Origin: Fragilaria crotonensis
Lineage: Eukaryota; Bacillariophyta; Fragilariophyceae; Fragilariales; Fragilariaceae
Direction: 5' to 3'
NCBI GenBank assembly: GCA_022925895.1
Contig: JAKSYS010000012.1
Span: 186,001-250,000 of the forward strand
Length of the DNA stretch: 64,000 bases
In this document: positions 21,357 to 32,555 of the stretch, piece by piece
How the letters are laid out: every line of letters starts with the position of its first letter
Numbering within the stretch: the first letter of the stretch is position 1
Position numbers and translations under genes: made by a program
The notes under the pieces: generated by a model
Told to the model about the DNA's origin: nothing
Databases searched by the model: none
Seen by the model: the letters and a program-made list of their open reading frames with translations, nothing else

Positions 21357-22865
21357 TTACCGAGATTTAGTTTTCGTTTTGGTATTCTTGTCAGTCGTCT
21401 CCTTGTTGTACAAATGAAAGTGTGGTGCCGGAAAGGGTTGTGTCGTATCAGCCGCTACTTCCAAAAGGGTTTCTTGAAAGGAGGCATCGGGTGCTTCCTC
21501 TTGTGGCACCAATTTCGCAGCGGCTGCCAGAACAGATCGCTCTTGCATGACACGTTTCATGAATTCATACACGCCGAATTGGATTCCAATCATGGGCACT
21601 ACACTGACGAGCCGAGGTGGGAGACCGCGGTAGAATGTTCTCAATCCTTCTTCGCGGTACACCCTAAAGGCACAATCGATGATCCCCTTGTAGGGATCAG
21701 CAACTGCCATACTGGCCTGCGTGACCAATCGAGTCTTGATGGTATCGACGGGAATCATGATGCAGACGGTCGTGGCACTTGCCAAACATCCCAAAATGGA
21801 GTTTTCAATGTCCTTGGCATCCCGTTGAAAGGCGCGACGGTGTGCAGCCTTAAGCTGCTGGAAAAAAGTCCAAGTTAGAGCGTATGAGGGTATTTTACCG
21901 GCGAGACCGGGGAACCAACCAGAGTAGAAGCCATTGATCCCCTGTGTTGCATAGAGACCTTTCACTGCCGAGGGCAGATTGGGATAGTTGCCAGCCATAA
22001 TGTTGTCCGTACTGTTATGACGCGAGAGTGAGATGAAGGGAGGTGCGCGTGAGTAAACCACAAGGTGGGGAGAAAATGACACAGTCACGTTGCCTCGAGG
22101 TACTCACATCATCATCTGTGGCGTTGAAACTATGGAACAACAAATGGTCGAAACGGCACTGCTGCAAAAATCCAATCCGGGCCCGATGCGATTGGTGTCA
22201 ATTCCAAATCCTTGCACCACCGTATTCATTTTGGCCCTTACAAATTCCAACACGGCAAAGTTGACGGCCCCATGGGGTACGCTGAGCAAGAAATTTGCGC
22301 CGGCGCCTCTGGAGAGTCGTCTAAAGTTGGAAGGTTGCAATAGTGAAATCAGCGACGGAGGGATACGTTCACTTTGCAAAATGGTCTTCATGGTGTTGGC
22401 AGGATGCATGACAGTCTGTGCGATGGAGCGAGAAATGGCACCGCAGACCATGTTTTCCCAAAAGACGAGCGGTCGAGATGTCATGAGTGCAGCCTTGGCA
22501 GAAGATGCGACGGACGAGCATTCCAGGACGGAGGATTTTGACGATTTTCGTAAGAGAGCACTGTCTGTCTGGGTGAAAAAGGAGCGTTCGTCGCGAGACG
22601 ACAGCGCTAGTGATCTCATGTGCGTCAATTCGTCATTGTCATCGCTGTCGTCGACAACGGTGCTTGCGGCGCACAGTTGACTCTGGGAATGCGCATGATT
22701 GTGCTGTTTGCGACTCCGACGAGGCAGTCGACTGAATGCACCGAAAGGGTTGACGTTGAAGACATGCAAAGGATTCGCATTCCAGTCCGTCCGTCCCGCA
22801 AGCAATGGGCTCAGATGACATCCGAGAATGGCCAACAGCAGAAGTGATTCGAGTATTCTCGACAT
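21357..22865 (-). CDS. Mitochondrial-carrier-family (SLC25) transporter, possible S-adenosylmethionine carrier
   Basis: Two exons: 22108-22865 and 21357-22011, with an intron 22012-22107 (GTGAGT donor, ACAG acceptor) that joins STPQMM to ITDNIMAGNYPNLP in frame. The start ATG at 22863-22865 gives a signal-like N-terminus (MSRILESLLLLAILGC) and a Ser/Arg-rich region. Carrier repeats follow: AISRSIAQTVMHPANTMKT (degenerate PxD/E signature), LSRGAGANFLLSVPHGAVNF, GINGFYSGWFPGLAGKIPS, and the clear IPVDTIKTRL with GLRTFYRGLPPRLVSVVP and IQFGVYEFMKR. The layout resembles SLC25A26-type carriers, which exchange SAM in mitochondria and plastids. The N-terminal signal could mean plastid rather than mitochondrial location; the substrate is inferred only. 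Confidence 0.8.
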
Positions 22866-23619
22866 GGTGTTGTGGCTGTGGTGCTTGCTTATGATCCGGT
22901 ATCGCAATTTTAGCGACGCTTATATTCGTTCGAGGAAGGAAACTGCTGGAGTATTCCGACTTCGAAGTGGTGTTGTGGGTTGTAGTTAATAGGATGTTCC
23001 AGGCTCAAGGTACAAGAAGAATCAGCGTGCCAGCGGACTCTAGCAGTTTGCACTTTTAAGGCTTGGTCAGTTTATGGTTTGTGTGCTTGTGCAATACCTG
23101 TACTCCGTATTCAATCGTAGTGCCTTCCAGATTCGTTGTCAACGAAATTTCAATTTAAAATCTACGCGAGTATTCCAGTGTTCGACTTTCCTTCACTTAA
23201 GATGGAATAAATGTCAACCACACAATATCGATGTGGTGTTAAGCTCTCACGCTGATGTGATGTATGATAGTTTGAGGCGAGCAGCAAGGTGCAAGGTGCA
23301 AGGTGCAAGGTGCAAGGTGCAAGGTGCAAGGCGCAAGCGAAGTGCCAATTGTCAGCTTCACGAAGAACGAAAAAAAATTGTGACGGTGAATGTTGCACAT
23401 CAAATTTGCATTTGACAGTACTTTGTACCGTAGGATGTGTACCAGGTACTTCGTACCTGGAACCTGGAACACACCAACCAGACCAACCTGTACGAGTACT
23501 TGCTAGCAGGCACATGTACTACTTGTCGGTGATGGCTGATTCACGGTACAAGTACACTGTACGTCTACTGGCACGAGACTATTCCGTACTCCGAGTCTAT
23601 GAATGCAATGCATGTGTTT
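22866..23619. other. Intergenic with minisatellite and GTAC-rich end
   Basis: No gene is supported. The tract includes the 7-base minisatellite at 23285-23337, and from about 23400 a run of GTAC words (GTACCAGGTACTTCGTAC, TACGAGTACTTGC, GGTACAAGTACACTGTAC, CCGTACTCCGAG). Confidence 0.5.
23285..23337. repeat. CAAGGTG minisatellite
   Basis: The 7-base unit CAAGGTG is repeated about seven times, the last unit altered to CAAGGCG. Because 7 is not a multiple of 3 it creates spurious open frames on both strands. Confidence 0.9.
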
Positions 23620-23627
23620 GTCGGATG

Positions 23628-24268
23628 CAGGGCTGGCAAAAACCTAAAGTTTTCAAAATCAAGATTAGGTTTTTGGGTTTTTGGGCAAAAACCTAGAAAA
23701 ACCTAAATTTAGGTTTTTGAACTTAGTGTACGTAGTGGCTAGTACCTAGTACAGCGTACAGCTGACGTCTGAGACGTACAGTGTATAGTAGAAGCTACTA
23801 CTAGTACTCGAAACTCGGATAAAGCCCATGTCTCTCGTTTGCAGTTGCCGCGATGGCGACCAGCCGGGTCCTGGTGTCCTGGTATTGAGAAGCATCGTCA
23901 GCAGTGGCAACAAGATCAGCATCATCAGATATCCAGTTGCAATCGTGAAAGAAGATATAGTTGGTCTTGATGTAAACCTGCAGCAGCTTCTCTACCTTTG
24001 CATCGTGCAGGCTGTTTCGTCTTAATGATTAGTGCGTATTGCTAATACTGTAGGCATATTGCGTCTGCAATATGCAAGATACCAGACGCAAAACACTCCA
24101 AAATCAAGAATACGTCGTTCACCCATGACATGGAATCCGGAATTCTCCCTTAAAACCAGAGCAAAAACCCAAAAACCAAAAACCTTGAGTTTTAGAACCA
24201 TTAGGTTTTTGGCAAAAACCTAAGCAAAAACCTAATCGAAAAACCTAACGTGCCACCCGCCACCCCTG
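23628..24268 (-). mobile_element. hAT-derived element with a possible transposase remnant
   Basis: The 641-base element starts CAGGGCTGGC and ends with the inverted GCCACCCCTG (reverse complement CAGGGGTGGC). It is flanked by the exact 8-base duplication GTCGGATG at 23620-23627 and 24269-24276. CAGGG ends plus 8-base duplications are diagnostic of hAT transposons. Both ends carry many AAAAACCTA/TAGGTTTTT words, likely subterminal binding sites. Between about 23815 and 24030 the minus strand reads without stops as KVEKLLQVYIKTN followed by an Asp/Ala-rich end. This resembles the last residues of hAT transposases (the VEKL...N end of the dimerisation domain), so the element is probably an internal-deletion derivative of an autonomous copy. 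Confidence 0.8.
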
Positions 24269-24276
24269 GTCGGATG

Positions 24277-25080
24277 TGGGAGTGATGTAGACTAATGTGC
24301 AATGGGTGGCTACAAGACGTGGCTCCGATGACGTTCTACGTGTAATACGTAATACGTAGACAATGGTTCGCTCTGCCATTCATATTTTTTTCATTTCAAA
24401 TTTCAAAAAATCAACGAGGGACCAGCAGGCAGACGCATCCTTTGATTTTCCAACGGTTATGACGTCAAAAGAAGAAAAACGATGTACGGTTCTATGTGTA
24501 CAAGAGAAAACAGCAGAAAACTTGAACTCTTGATCCACAGAAATCCAGGTTCCATTTCAGGGGACTCCATCCAGACGGCGCATCAGATGCTCTTCGCCGC
24601 GAGCCGCGAGCCGCGAGCTGTGAGGGCCTCGTTGATGTTGTATCTTCATGGTTCATGGCTCATCGGTCATGGGCCATGTCATGGGACTCCAACTTATTAC
24701 AGTACTCCAGTACAAAGTATCGGTGTTGCAATTGCTGATCCCTGATCCTCTATCCTACAAAATCTGACCATCATATGATCACAAACCTTGCCTCTTGCTT
24801 ACACTGAGACTACCGTAGCGACTGACTGATTCTCCATTCTCCAGTACGTGCGCAATAGAAGTCTTGCCATAGACAACAGCTGATCCGATTAGATCGGCTA
24901 GTAGGTTAATTACAAACGACGAAGACGAGCACATGGATCAAGAGTCCCAACATCCTTGATCTAAAAAAGGAGAAAGGATATACCAGCAAAGAGCGACGAG
25001 TTTTCAATTGCTGAATCGCTCATCACCACACGCGCTCCAAGATTGAAATCGGTATCCTAAAGGTCAACCAACACTGCGCA
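24277..25080. other. Intergenic, no gene recognised
   Basis: AT-rich sequence upstream of the PPR gene. It holds a short GCCGCGAGCCGCGAGC repeat near 24598, GGTTCATGGCTCATCGGTCATGG-type direct words near 24650-24680, and a few GTAC words near 24700-24720. No open frame is convincing. Confidence 0.45.
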
Positions 25081-28000
25081 ATGCGCAGTTTACAGTCGAC
25101 ACACACCACGTCTCAGTCTCGAGTCCACAACAATATGCCTGTGCATCTCCCACATAGCGACAGCAACAGCCAGTCCGTTATTGTAACTACCAAAAAGAGA
25201 CGACGAAATGTTGCGGCGTTCTTTTTCTATTCATCGTGTTTTTTAATGGCAAGAACAACTCCCACGACGGCATTCGCCTTTTCCCCGGCTTGTTCTTTGT
25301 CCATCGCCCATTGCAAACGCAATCATTCCCGACGGTACACACAACAACAAAAACAATGTTTGAGGGCTACGTCTTCTTCATCATCATCGTCGTCGGCATT
25401 TTCCTTGTCGACCACACCATCCACAGCTCCTACTCAGGGGACGAACAATAACAGCAAGGAGCGCAAGAACAATAGCAAGAAGAACCTCACTCGAGCACAA
25501 ATCGAATACTACAAATTGCATCAAGAACTCAAGAATTTGAAAAATCAAATCGACGCAACGGTGCACAATTGGCAGAACAACGATTAGATCAAGTCTTACT
25601 GGAAGCATCCATCTGCAAAGAACAACAACAACAAGAAAAACAGACAGAAGGACTACTTCAATCCACACAATCGTCAACTGCTTGCGACATCATCATCATA
25701 TACTGTCGATTATTCTGAAATCATAACTGAGGTAACGTTCAACATTGTCATTTTGGGATACGCTCATCAGGCCCGATTGGACCCAACATCGCCCATCCGG
25801 GCTGAGGGTGTGCTGCAAAAAATGAAATCGTACATGCCGCCATCCACATTCACCTACAATGCCGTCATTCAAGCCTGGTCACACAGTCGATTGGGAATTC
25901 GAGCCTATAATGCCATTGTGAGGCTCCTGCAGGAAATGGAACAACAGCAGGACGAAGAGCGGAAATTGATGCCCACCACATTCACGTACAATCTCATTAT
26001 GGAGAGTTACTTGCCCAAAGCGGAGGAGTGGTATAAAATCATGTTGGACAAGAATGTTGTTCCTGATCGTCAAACCTATCATCTGTTGTTTAAGGCATAC
26101 GGGCAACTTGGTAATGTTGCCAAGGCCGAAGCCTTGGTAGCTGAACTGACGGAACGAGCAGATAAGGGTGAAGAAGAACTGCGACCTCATGCGGTTTGGA
26201 TCAATTGCGTCATTTCTGCTCTTGCAAAGGATGCCGCCACCAGGTCTTCGTCATCGTCAACTACAAGGACTGCTACCAACGGTGAACGGGCCGATTGGTG
26301 GTTGAATCGAATGCTGAAATTGCATCAATTGGGACAAACCAATATGAAACCTGATGCATCCACATTTTCTCAAGTGATGAATGTTCATGCAACCTTGGGG
26401 AATTCCAAGCGCGTCGAAGAACTGTTGCAGGACTTGGAACGCCGTTATGTGGCCACAGGAGAGCCGCAGTTACAGCCGGATACAGTGTCGTACACAACAG
26501 CCATGAAGGCTTATGCCAAACAACCAGAACAGTGTTCTCGACTGTTGCGAGTCATGCTGGATTTGGAGGCTGTGGGGCGGCCCAATGTGTCGCCCAACGT
26601 CGTCACCTACAATACAGTCATTCGAAGTTGGGCTTCGACGGCAACTCGAGAAGGCCTCTTGACAGCGATGCAAATTAAGGAAAATATGACTGTGCCACCG
26701 AATTCGGCGACGTACGCCGAACTTATCTTTGGCTGGTCTGCCAGTGGCCTCCGAGAAGCAGGACATCGGGCGCAACAACTTCTTCAAGACCTAGAAAACA
26801 TGCCTGCGTCCAAACAAAAGGGCGTCGAATTTGTTAAACTCTACAATGCCGTCATCTTGGCGTGGGGTCGGGCTGGTACAGATGATGCACCTCGCCGAGC
26901 GGAAAACTTATTGAGTATCCTCGAAGCCAAATATGATAACGGTGACTGGAAGGCATGCCCAAACATTGTCACCTTCGTCAGCGTTGCAGATGCCTACGCC
27001 AAGGCATGCGTACCCGATGCTGAACGTCGATGTGACGCGTTGCTTCAGCGAATGGAGGCGCTTCACAAAACGGGGGTTACAGATTTGAAACCTAACAGAG
27101 TGCTCTACAACACTATTCTGAACGCCCTCGCCAAGAGTTGTCAACCTTCAGCCATCCAAAAAGCGGAGGAGATCCTTTCCTTGATGCACGAGTCAGACGA
27201 CATTCGTCCTGACATTGTTACCTATGCCACACTTATCGATTGCTACACGAAATGCAGCTCCGGCGATTCTAGTGACCGCGCTGAAGATATCCTACGCAGT
27301 GTCGAAGAATCTTACGCCAATGGCAACACATTGCTATGCCCCAACGCCGTCTTTTACTCGGCCATGCTCCAAGCGTACGCCAAGACAGCCACTCCCCAGG
27401 GTGCTCAGAAAGCTGAGGCCCTGCTTCGTCGGAACGAACGGCTCTATAATTCTGGTGGTAGCAACTATACGCACTGCAAACCGCATGCCATTTTGTTCAA
27501 CGCCGTCATCGACGCGGTCGCCCGGTCCGGTCTCCCCGACTCTGGTCAGCACGCAGAGGCGCTATTGCAAGAAATGGAAGACAAGTATCAAGCAGGCGAC
27601 GATTCCTTCCGCGTGACTCGTCGTAGTCTCAATGCCGTCCTATTGGCCTATCGCAACGATGTTCACGATGGCGGTCAAAAGGCGGAGTACATTTTGCGAA
27701 GGATGGAAGAATTGACGGAAGCGGGCGTGTACGATGTCATGCCGGATGTGATTGCGTGGAATACGGCTATTGGGGCCATTGCGCATTCTCACGACCCCAC
27801 GGCAGCCGAACGCGCCCAAGCAATGTTGGATCGGATGCAGGACTTGTATGCGACCAAGGGAGGTAAGGATATCTCGTACTTGCGACCTGATGGTATCACA
27901 TACAGTTATGTCATTGAAGCTTGGCTGAAACGCAACGACGAGAAAGGTACCATCATGGCAAATAAGTTGTTGGATAAGTTCTTCACGATGGTCAAGAGTG

Positions 28001-28149
28001 ATGATTCGTTGGCAGATCCTGTGTGGGATGTTGTTAAAGCCTATCGGAACGACGTGGACGACGACGCTGTGAATGGACCATCAGGATTCCTCGGAATGAG
28101 AAGCAAGGAAGACGGGTTGAGTGGCGGGCAAGTCAACGGTGATTCATAA
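25081..28149 (+). CDS. Plastid-targeted P-type pentatricopeptide repeat (PPR) protein, two frame changes near the N-terminus
   Basis: PPR proteins bind organellar RNA in a base-specific way and direct its processing, stability or translation. The N-terminal part (25081-25587) has a hydrophobic segment (AAFFFYSSCFLMARTTP) followed by TAFAFSPA, matching the heterokont plastid cleavage motif, then Ser/Gln/Asn-rich sequence and a coiled-coil-like helix (HQELKNLKNQI). The 25753-28149 frame holds well over a dozen about 35-residue PPR motifs, for example STFTYNAVIQAWSHS, VVTYNTVIRSWAS, NRVLYNTILNALAKS, DIVTYATLIDCYTKC, GITYSYVIEAWLKR. Between the two, coding continues in a third frame (AEQRLDQVLLEASICKEQQQ), so two frame changes lie near 25565 and 25695. 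No intron borders fit. The absence of C-terminal E/DYW domains makes it P-class. Confidence 0.88.
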
Positions 28150-28393
28150 GAATAACTACGTTACGACGTTGCTATTGAAAGCTGTCACCTTTGCGGGTGA
28201 TGTGATGTAGGGCATCGTACTTGTGATCCTATCTCAATACCCAATTTCGCTACGCTTCGTCCATACAACCTCCGACATTCACGTTAAATAGTTGTTGTAC
28301 ACTAATAAGCGAGCTTGTTGTCATGAATTTTTAAGACAAAACATCTCAATTCAGATACAGCAGATTGTTATTCTTCTCTCATTACTCTCACTC

Positions 28394-29771
28394 CTACATG
28401 GAATTGGCGTGCCCTTGAAAGGCAGCTGCTTTCGGTTTGAGTTTGGAAAACTTGGCGCCCACCTTGGACTTGCGTTTGGACTGCACGGCGGCTGCGGCTT
28501 CCTCGCGCGCCGCGTCCGCTGCACGTTTGGCTGCCGCATCGGCTCGCACCTTTGCCACATCCAGTTCGGTGCCATCCTTGTCCTTCAAAGCAGAAGGTTG
28601 CTTGCCGTCCAATCGGGCGCCATCTCCCGCTTGCACAGCCCAGTAATCCACTTTGGGAGCCTGGACTGGGATAGCCGCATTCCGTTGCACACCTGTCGAT
28701 CCGGTTTTTTCCGCCAGCATGGCGTGCGGTTGTTGCTGTTGTTCCAGAATTTGGTGATCAGAGGGTCTGACAATTTTTCCATCAACTATACGAATTCCGG
28801 TAGGCGCCTCCTCGTCCCTTTTACCATCGGACATGGCGCTTGTTGATGACGCCGCAGGTGACGGACATGAGGAGGATCGATCCAAGAAGGCGCTTTGTTT
28901 GGTAATTGGCAGTCCTCCTCCAGCTGATCTGGACGATGACGTGATCGTTTCATTACTCGGGGCATGCACACGTTCGGGTTCCTTGTACCCAACTGGGGCA
29001 TCGAAATCCACATTGCAATCCGTCTCAATGATGCAGGCGGCATCTTGTGGCAACACTTCCTTGAGGAGAAAGTGATAATATTTACCATTGTATGGGAGTT
29101 GAATGACATCGCCCTTGGTGACACAACTGAAATTGCGAAGTGCGTGCTCCAAGACGGCACGGGGATTTGAAATTTCTAAAAAATCTTCATGTTGCGGTTG
29201 GAGTTTAACAAAGGTTGCCTTTGGAAGTGAAATGTTGGTGACCGTAATGACAGTGCCCTCTTCGATCAATAGGTTTTGCATCATCCAGAATGGAATGTAA
29301 CACGAGCCTTCTTCCGCCGTAAATTCGAGAACCCCCGAGTGAGTCATAGTGCCCTTGGTTTCCGACGACAACTGAAAAAGCATGGGATAATCGACTTGGA
29401 GACGAGCGAGTGTGTCGAAAGCCGAGGGCGGCAACAAGATTTTGTCACCTTTCTGCAATTCAACATTTAATTATTCGATTTGCATGAAGGGAAAAGGACA
29501 ATTGCATTCAGCGTTAGAATATCTAATTGTTGTGGAATAGTACAAATGTCACTTGTGTTGAGCGCGAAATCATATACTTCAATAATAACGAAGACGCTCC
29601 ACATGAACTCCTCCACCCTGACACCCGGGCGAGCATCAAGCATCAAGCATCTAGTGTTCAACTCACCTCCAATTGAGGTTTATCCGCATACGCGACGCTG
29701 TAACAATGATATTGTTCTTCAAAACGTTGGGGATACCCTCGTCCACCTCCGAAGCCCCAACCGTGCATCAT
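28394..29771 (-). CDS. UFD1: UFD1 homologue (ubiquitin fusion degradation protein 1)
   Basis: Ufd1 with Npl4 is the cofactor that brings ubiquitinated clients to the Cdc48/p97 ATPase in ER-associated and related degradation. In diatoms a paralogous set also works in preprotein import across the second outermost plastid membrane, so location is open. Exon 1 (29667-29771, start at the first of two ATGs) encodes GRGYPQRFEEQYHCYSVAYA. Exon 2 (28394-29452) continues KGDKILLPPSAFDTLARLQV and holds the double-psi barrel part (MTHSGVLEFTAEEGSCYIPF, PRAVLEHALRNFSCVTKGD). The intron 29453-29666 (GTGAGT, TTGCAG) is 214 bases, the longest seen in this window. The C-terminal half is low-complexity, ending in a Lys/Ala-rich tail. 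No plastid presequence is visible, favouring the cytosolic form. Confidence 0.93.
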
Positions 29772-30389
29772 ATTGAGATCAACAAGTTCGCGGATGTTGT
29801 TGCAAGCAGGACGTTAACTTGTTACTGTTGTTGATCGACGTATTTCGTTCGAGTGGAGAAAGTTGAGGGTTGTAACACCTGCGAGCACGCAAGTCGTCTG
29901 TTCTCAGTTCTACAAGAGAAACTTCGATAACCGGTATGGGCCCGTATGCGAATAGTCTTAATGATGATCGGAGGCCTTCGAAAATGGTCTTGGAAAGTTG
30001 AGGTTCTTTTGTGACTGATGAGTACCTGATACAACTACTAGTACCGTAGCACTGCGAACGTAAACATAACTGACACCTCGACCTCGACACGTCTTATACA
30101 TACAGTACATCAGTACAGTACATACCAGTTTCAAACTGCAGCACGTGGACATGATGAGAAAAGACCAGCATTCCACCAAGACTGACGATAGACGACGCGA
30201 CGAAAGACTTTCACACACCCAATGCCGAAGAAGGAAGAAACACAGACAAGAATGTTGCGAATTCATTACGGCTGACCGACAGGCGGTGATTTCGCACGCC
30301 ATTCAAACTGCATATCGCGGTAGATCGCACGACACGCGAACACCTTGGGACGAGAGAATAAATGCTTGATCCACATCTCCTTGTGCACC
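29772..30389. other. Intergenic, no gene recognised
   Basis: Divergent gap between UFD1 (minus) and the unknown gene at 30390 (plus), probably holding both promoters. GTAC words occur at about 30025-30125 (CTACTAGTACCGTAGC, ACAGTACATCAGTACAGTAC). Nothing else stands out. Confidence 0.45.
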
Positions 30390-30968
30390 ATGACGACAGT
30401 CCACGTGTCCAGCTTGCAACAGCGGGCCGCTTCCTCCTCTACACCGAGCAGCCATATCAATACCAATAACAATAAGAAGGGGCCTTTGAATCATGTTTTG
30501 CACAAGGTTTGGACTTGTCTGAATTTGATTCCGCAAATACTAATGCATCGACGACGACAGCGACGACATGTGCCGCAGCGCAACTCTTGCCCATCATTCA
30601 ACGACGTGCCCAAGAACGACAATCCAATGATCACGAAGAATTGAGATTACAAACTACGATTCAAACGCGTGCTCTTAATATTCAAAACGAATTGAAATTG
30701 AAGCAAACAACAACCCCCTGAGACTGCGTTTTTGGGAAGTAACGAGCTGACGGATGCCCTGGTGAACATGCACGACAATGATCATTACGGAGGAGCCAAC
30801 AAGATTAACTCAACAAAATCTATGAAGAAGATGAGCCGCAATATCAAAGGTATCAAAAAGAAACAGGAACATGGTAGCAATGGCAAACTATCATCATCAT
30901 CACGACAACAAGGCAACCAAAAGACGAAAACAATCGCCAAAAAGGCAATGAGAGCAAAGTATCATTGA
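30390..30968 (+). CDS. Unknown basic, low-complexity protein, apparently two frame changes
   Basis: No family is recognised. The likely start is the ATG at 30390 (MTTVHVSSLQQRAASSS). The best protein-like sequence then runs through three consecutive frames: first an Asn/Lys-rich part, then a helical, coiled-coil-like stretch (LLPIIQRRAQERQ, LQTTIQTRALNIQNELKLK), then a C-terminal part beginning ELTDALVNMHDNDHYGG and ending in a strongly basic tail (KTKTIAKKAMRAKYH). The frame changes lie near 30505 and in the C run near 30716. A short helical domain with a Lys-rich tail suggests a nucleic-acid or nucleolar protein, but this is inference. Confidence 0.4.
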
Positions 30969-31317
30969 GAGTATTATGGCGAATGACTTGGATGAGACAA
31001 ACCAAATATTTGGACGGCACGTGATGGCATTACAGAGTGCGATGCATGGCTGATACAATCACCCGATGACAGTCGCTACTATTCGATGTCTGAGTTCGTT
31101 TGGTAGTACGCCCTCTAGTAGCAACAAGGTGATGCATGGAGCAGGGTTCAGTGGAACACATGACAACTCCGCGGATCGACTTGTTGGCTTAAATGGAGCC
31201 ATTGGTCAGGATTGGGTATGTGGTGTTTGCCTACCGATGATTTACAGCGAGGACTACTCTAGATACGCGTACATAATTCATGGTAGCACGAAACGACATA
31301 AAGCAGTAAATGATGGT
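30969..31317. other. Intergenic, no feature recognised
   Basis: Gap between the 3' ends of the unknown gene (plus) and the TspO gene (minus). An open frame at 31066-31383 overlaps the end of the TspO gene and shows no known domain, so it is not called. Confidence 0.4.
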
Positions 31318-32298
31318 TTACTTTGCAGCTGTTTTGAACCACGCAAATGTAGTTGGTCGCCCCTCTCGGACAGTTGGATATAGCGGATCCAGCTGTACTA
31401 CTTCTTGTCCTTGATCTGTCGTCGTCGTCGTTACACTGATTGGATTGAGTTGCCATGTTGCTGTGACCAGTGAGGCAGCAACGGCGAACCAAATCATGGG
31501 CAATCCAAGTAGCGTTCCTGCCATTTCATCAACAGTATGGTATTGGTAGGCCGCATTCAAGGCCGATGCCGTCACACACAATACTCCAGTCACGGCTGCG
31601 CCATAACGCTGTTCGGCATTGTTGATGGTATTCCACACATCACCAACGGCAAGATGGAAGATGAATGCAAAAATGGCGGGATCGCAGAAAACATGCCCGT
31701 TGGCTTGCCAGACAAGAGCCGATGAATATGCACGGAGAGGTCCAATGATGAGGAGCCACATGATGGGAAAGACAGGTCCCGGAGGTGTCCATGAGGGCAT
31801 GACTCTGTCACGAAAGCCTTTTGAGGGTTCGCCGTTTTGAATCGCCTGTTTCATATTGGGTCGTTCGTTGTTGAGTGGATTGAAGACACGTGATTTCAAA
31901 CTGAGAGCGTAGAAAACTGGAACCAAAGCCAATGTTGGGATGCTATCGGCAATTCCAGTAATGTCGACGATGGTGTCAAAGCCCTTGAAGATACAAAAAA
32001 TGATGGTCAACTGAATGGCAATCGCACCATGGTACTTCAGAAGAGCATCAAAATCAACTTGTGCAGATGGATACTCAGGAGACAAAGACGTGTCTGCGTC
32101 GGTTTGCGGAACTCTGCTTTCCAACAATCGACTGGACGACCCAACACAAGTAGCGGTTGATAACAACCATGGGTCCGTAAACGTACTTCGTCCAATTGTG
32201 CTAGCAATAGCAGTCTGCCGTCTGAGACCAGGAGCAAAAGCGCTCGCAACGCCAACGAGGAGGGCAACAGAGACGAACGAGCGGGAACTGTAACGCAT
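31318..32298 (-). CDS. TspO/MBR (translocator protein) family, plastid-type presequence
   Basis: TspO proteins are five-helix membrane proteins that bind porphyrins and lipids. The ATG at 32296-32298 gives MRYSSRSFVSVALLVGVASA followed by FAPG: a signal peptide with the SAFAP motif of secondary-plastid import, which is the reason for choosing this start over the longer open frame. The TspO signature WTPPGPVFPIMWLLI is present, followed by WNTINNAEQRYGAA, and the last helix pair with AYQYHTVDEMAGTLLGLPMI and ATWQLN. The N-terminal extension of about 100 residues includes an additional hydrophobic segment (AIAIQLTIIFCIFKGF). A plastid envelope location is inferred from the targeting motif. Confidence 0.85.
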   Translation of the reverse strand: MRYSSRSFVSVALLVGVASAFAPGLRRQTAIASTIGRSTFTDPWLLSTATCVGSSSRLLESRVPQTDADTSLSPEYPSAQVDFDALLKYHGAIAIQLTIIFCIFKGFDTIVDITGIADSIPTLALVPVFYALSLKSRVFNPLNNERPNMKQAIQNGEPSKGFRDRVMPSWTPPGPVFPIMWLLIIGPLRAYSSALVWQANGHVFCDPAIFAFIFHLAVGDVWNTINNAEQRYGAAVTGVLCVTASALNAAYQYHTVDEMAGTLLGLPMIWFAVAASLVTATWQLNPISVTTTTTDQGQEVVQLDPLYPTVREGRPTTFAWFKTAAK

Positions 32299-32555
32299 GC
32301 TGGTTCCTTGTAAGCACTTATGGTTGTCGGCAGTTGTGGCAGTATAGATGCGTGATGTGGAAGGCAACAACGAATTGTGACACAGCACACTCCCGAACCC
32401 CAAACTGCAGTATGGAAATTCACAAGAAGTACTCACCTACTGTCGCATCATCTGGGCATGCGAACTTCGAACCAAAAAATCTTCAATATATATAACGAAA
32501 AACATTTTTATATTTTATGTTACGAATACGTATTTTCTGTTAAAATCATGAATTA

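Noticed and set aside
23640-24250. Telomere-like AAACCTAA repeats
   Set aside because: The words are irregular, occur in both orientations and sit inside an element with hAT ends and target duplications.
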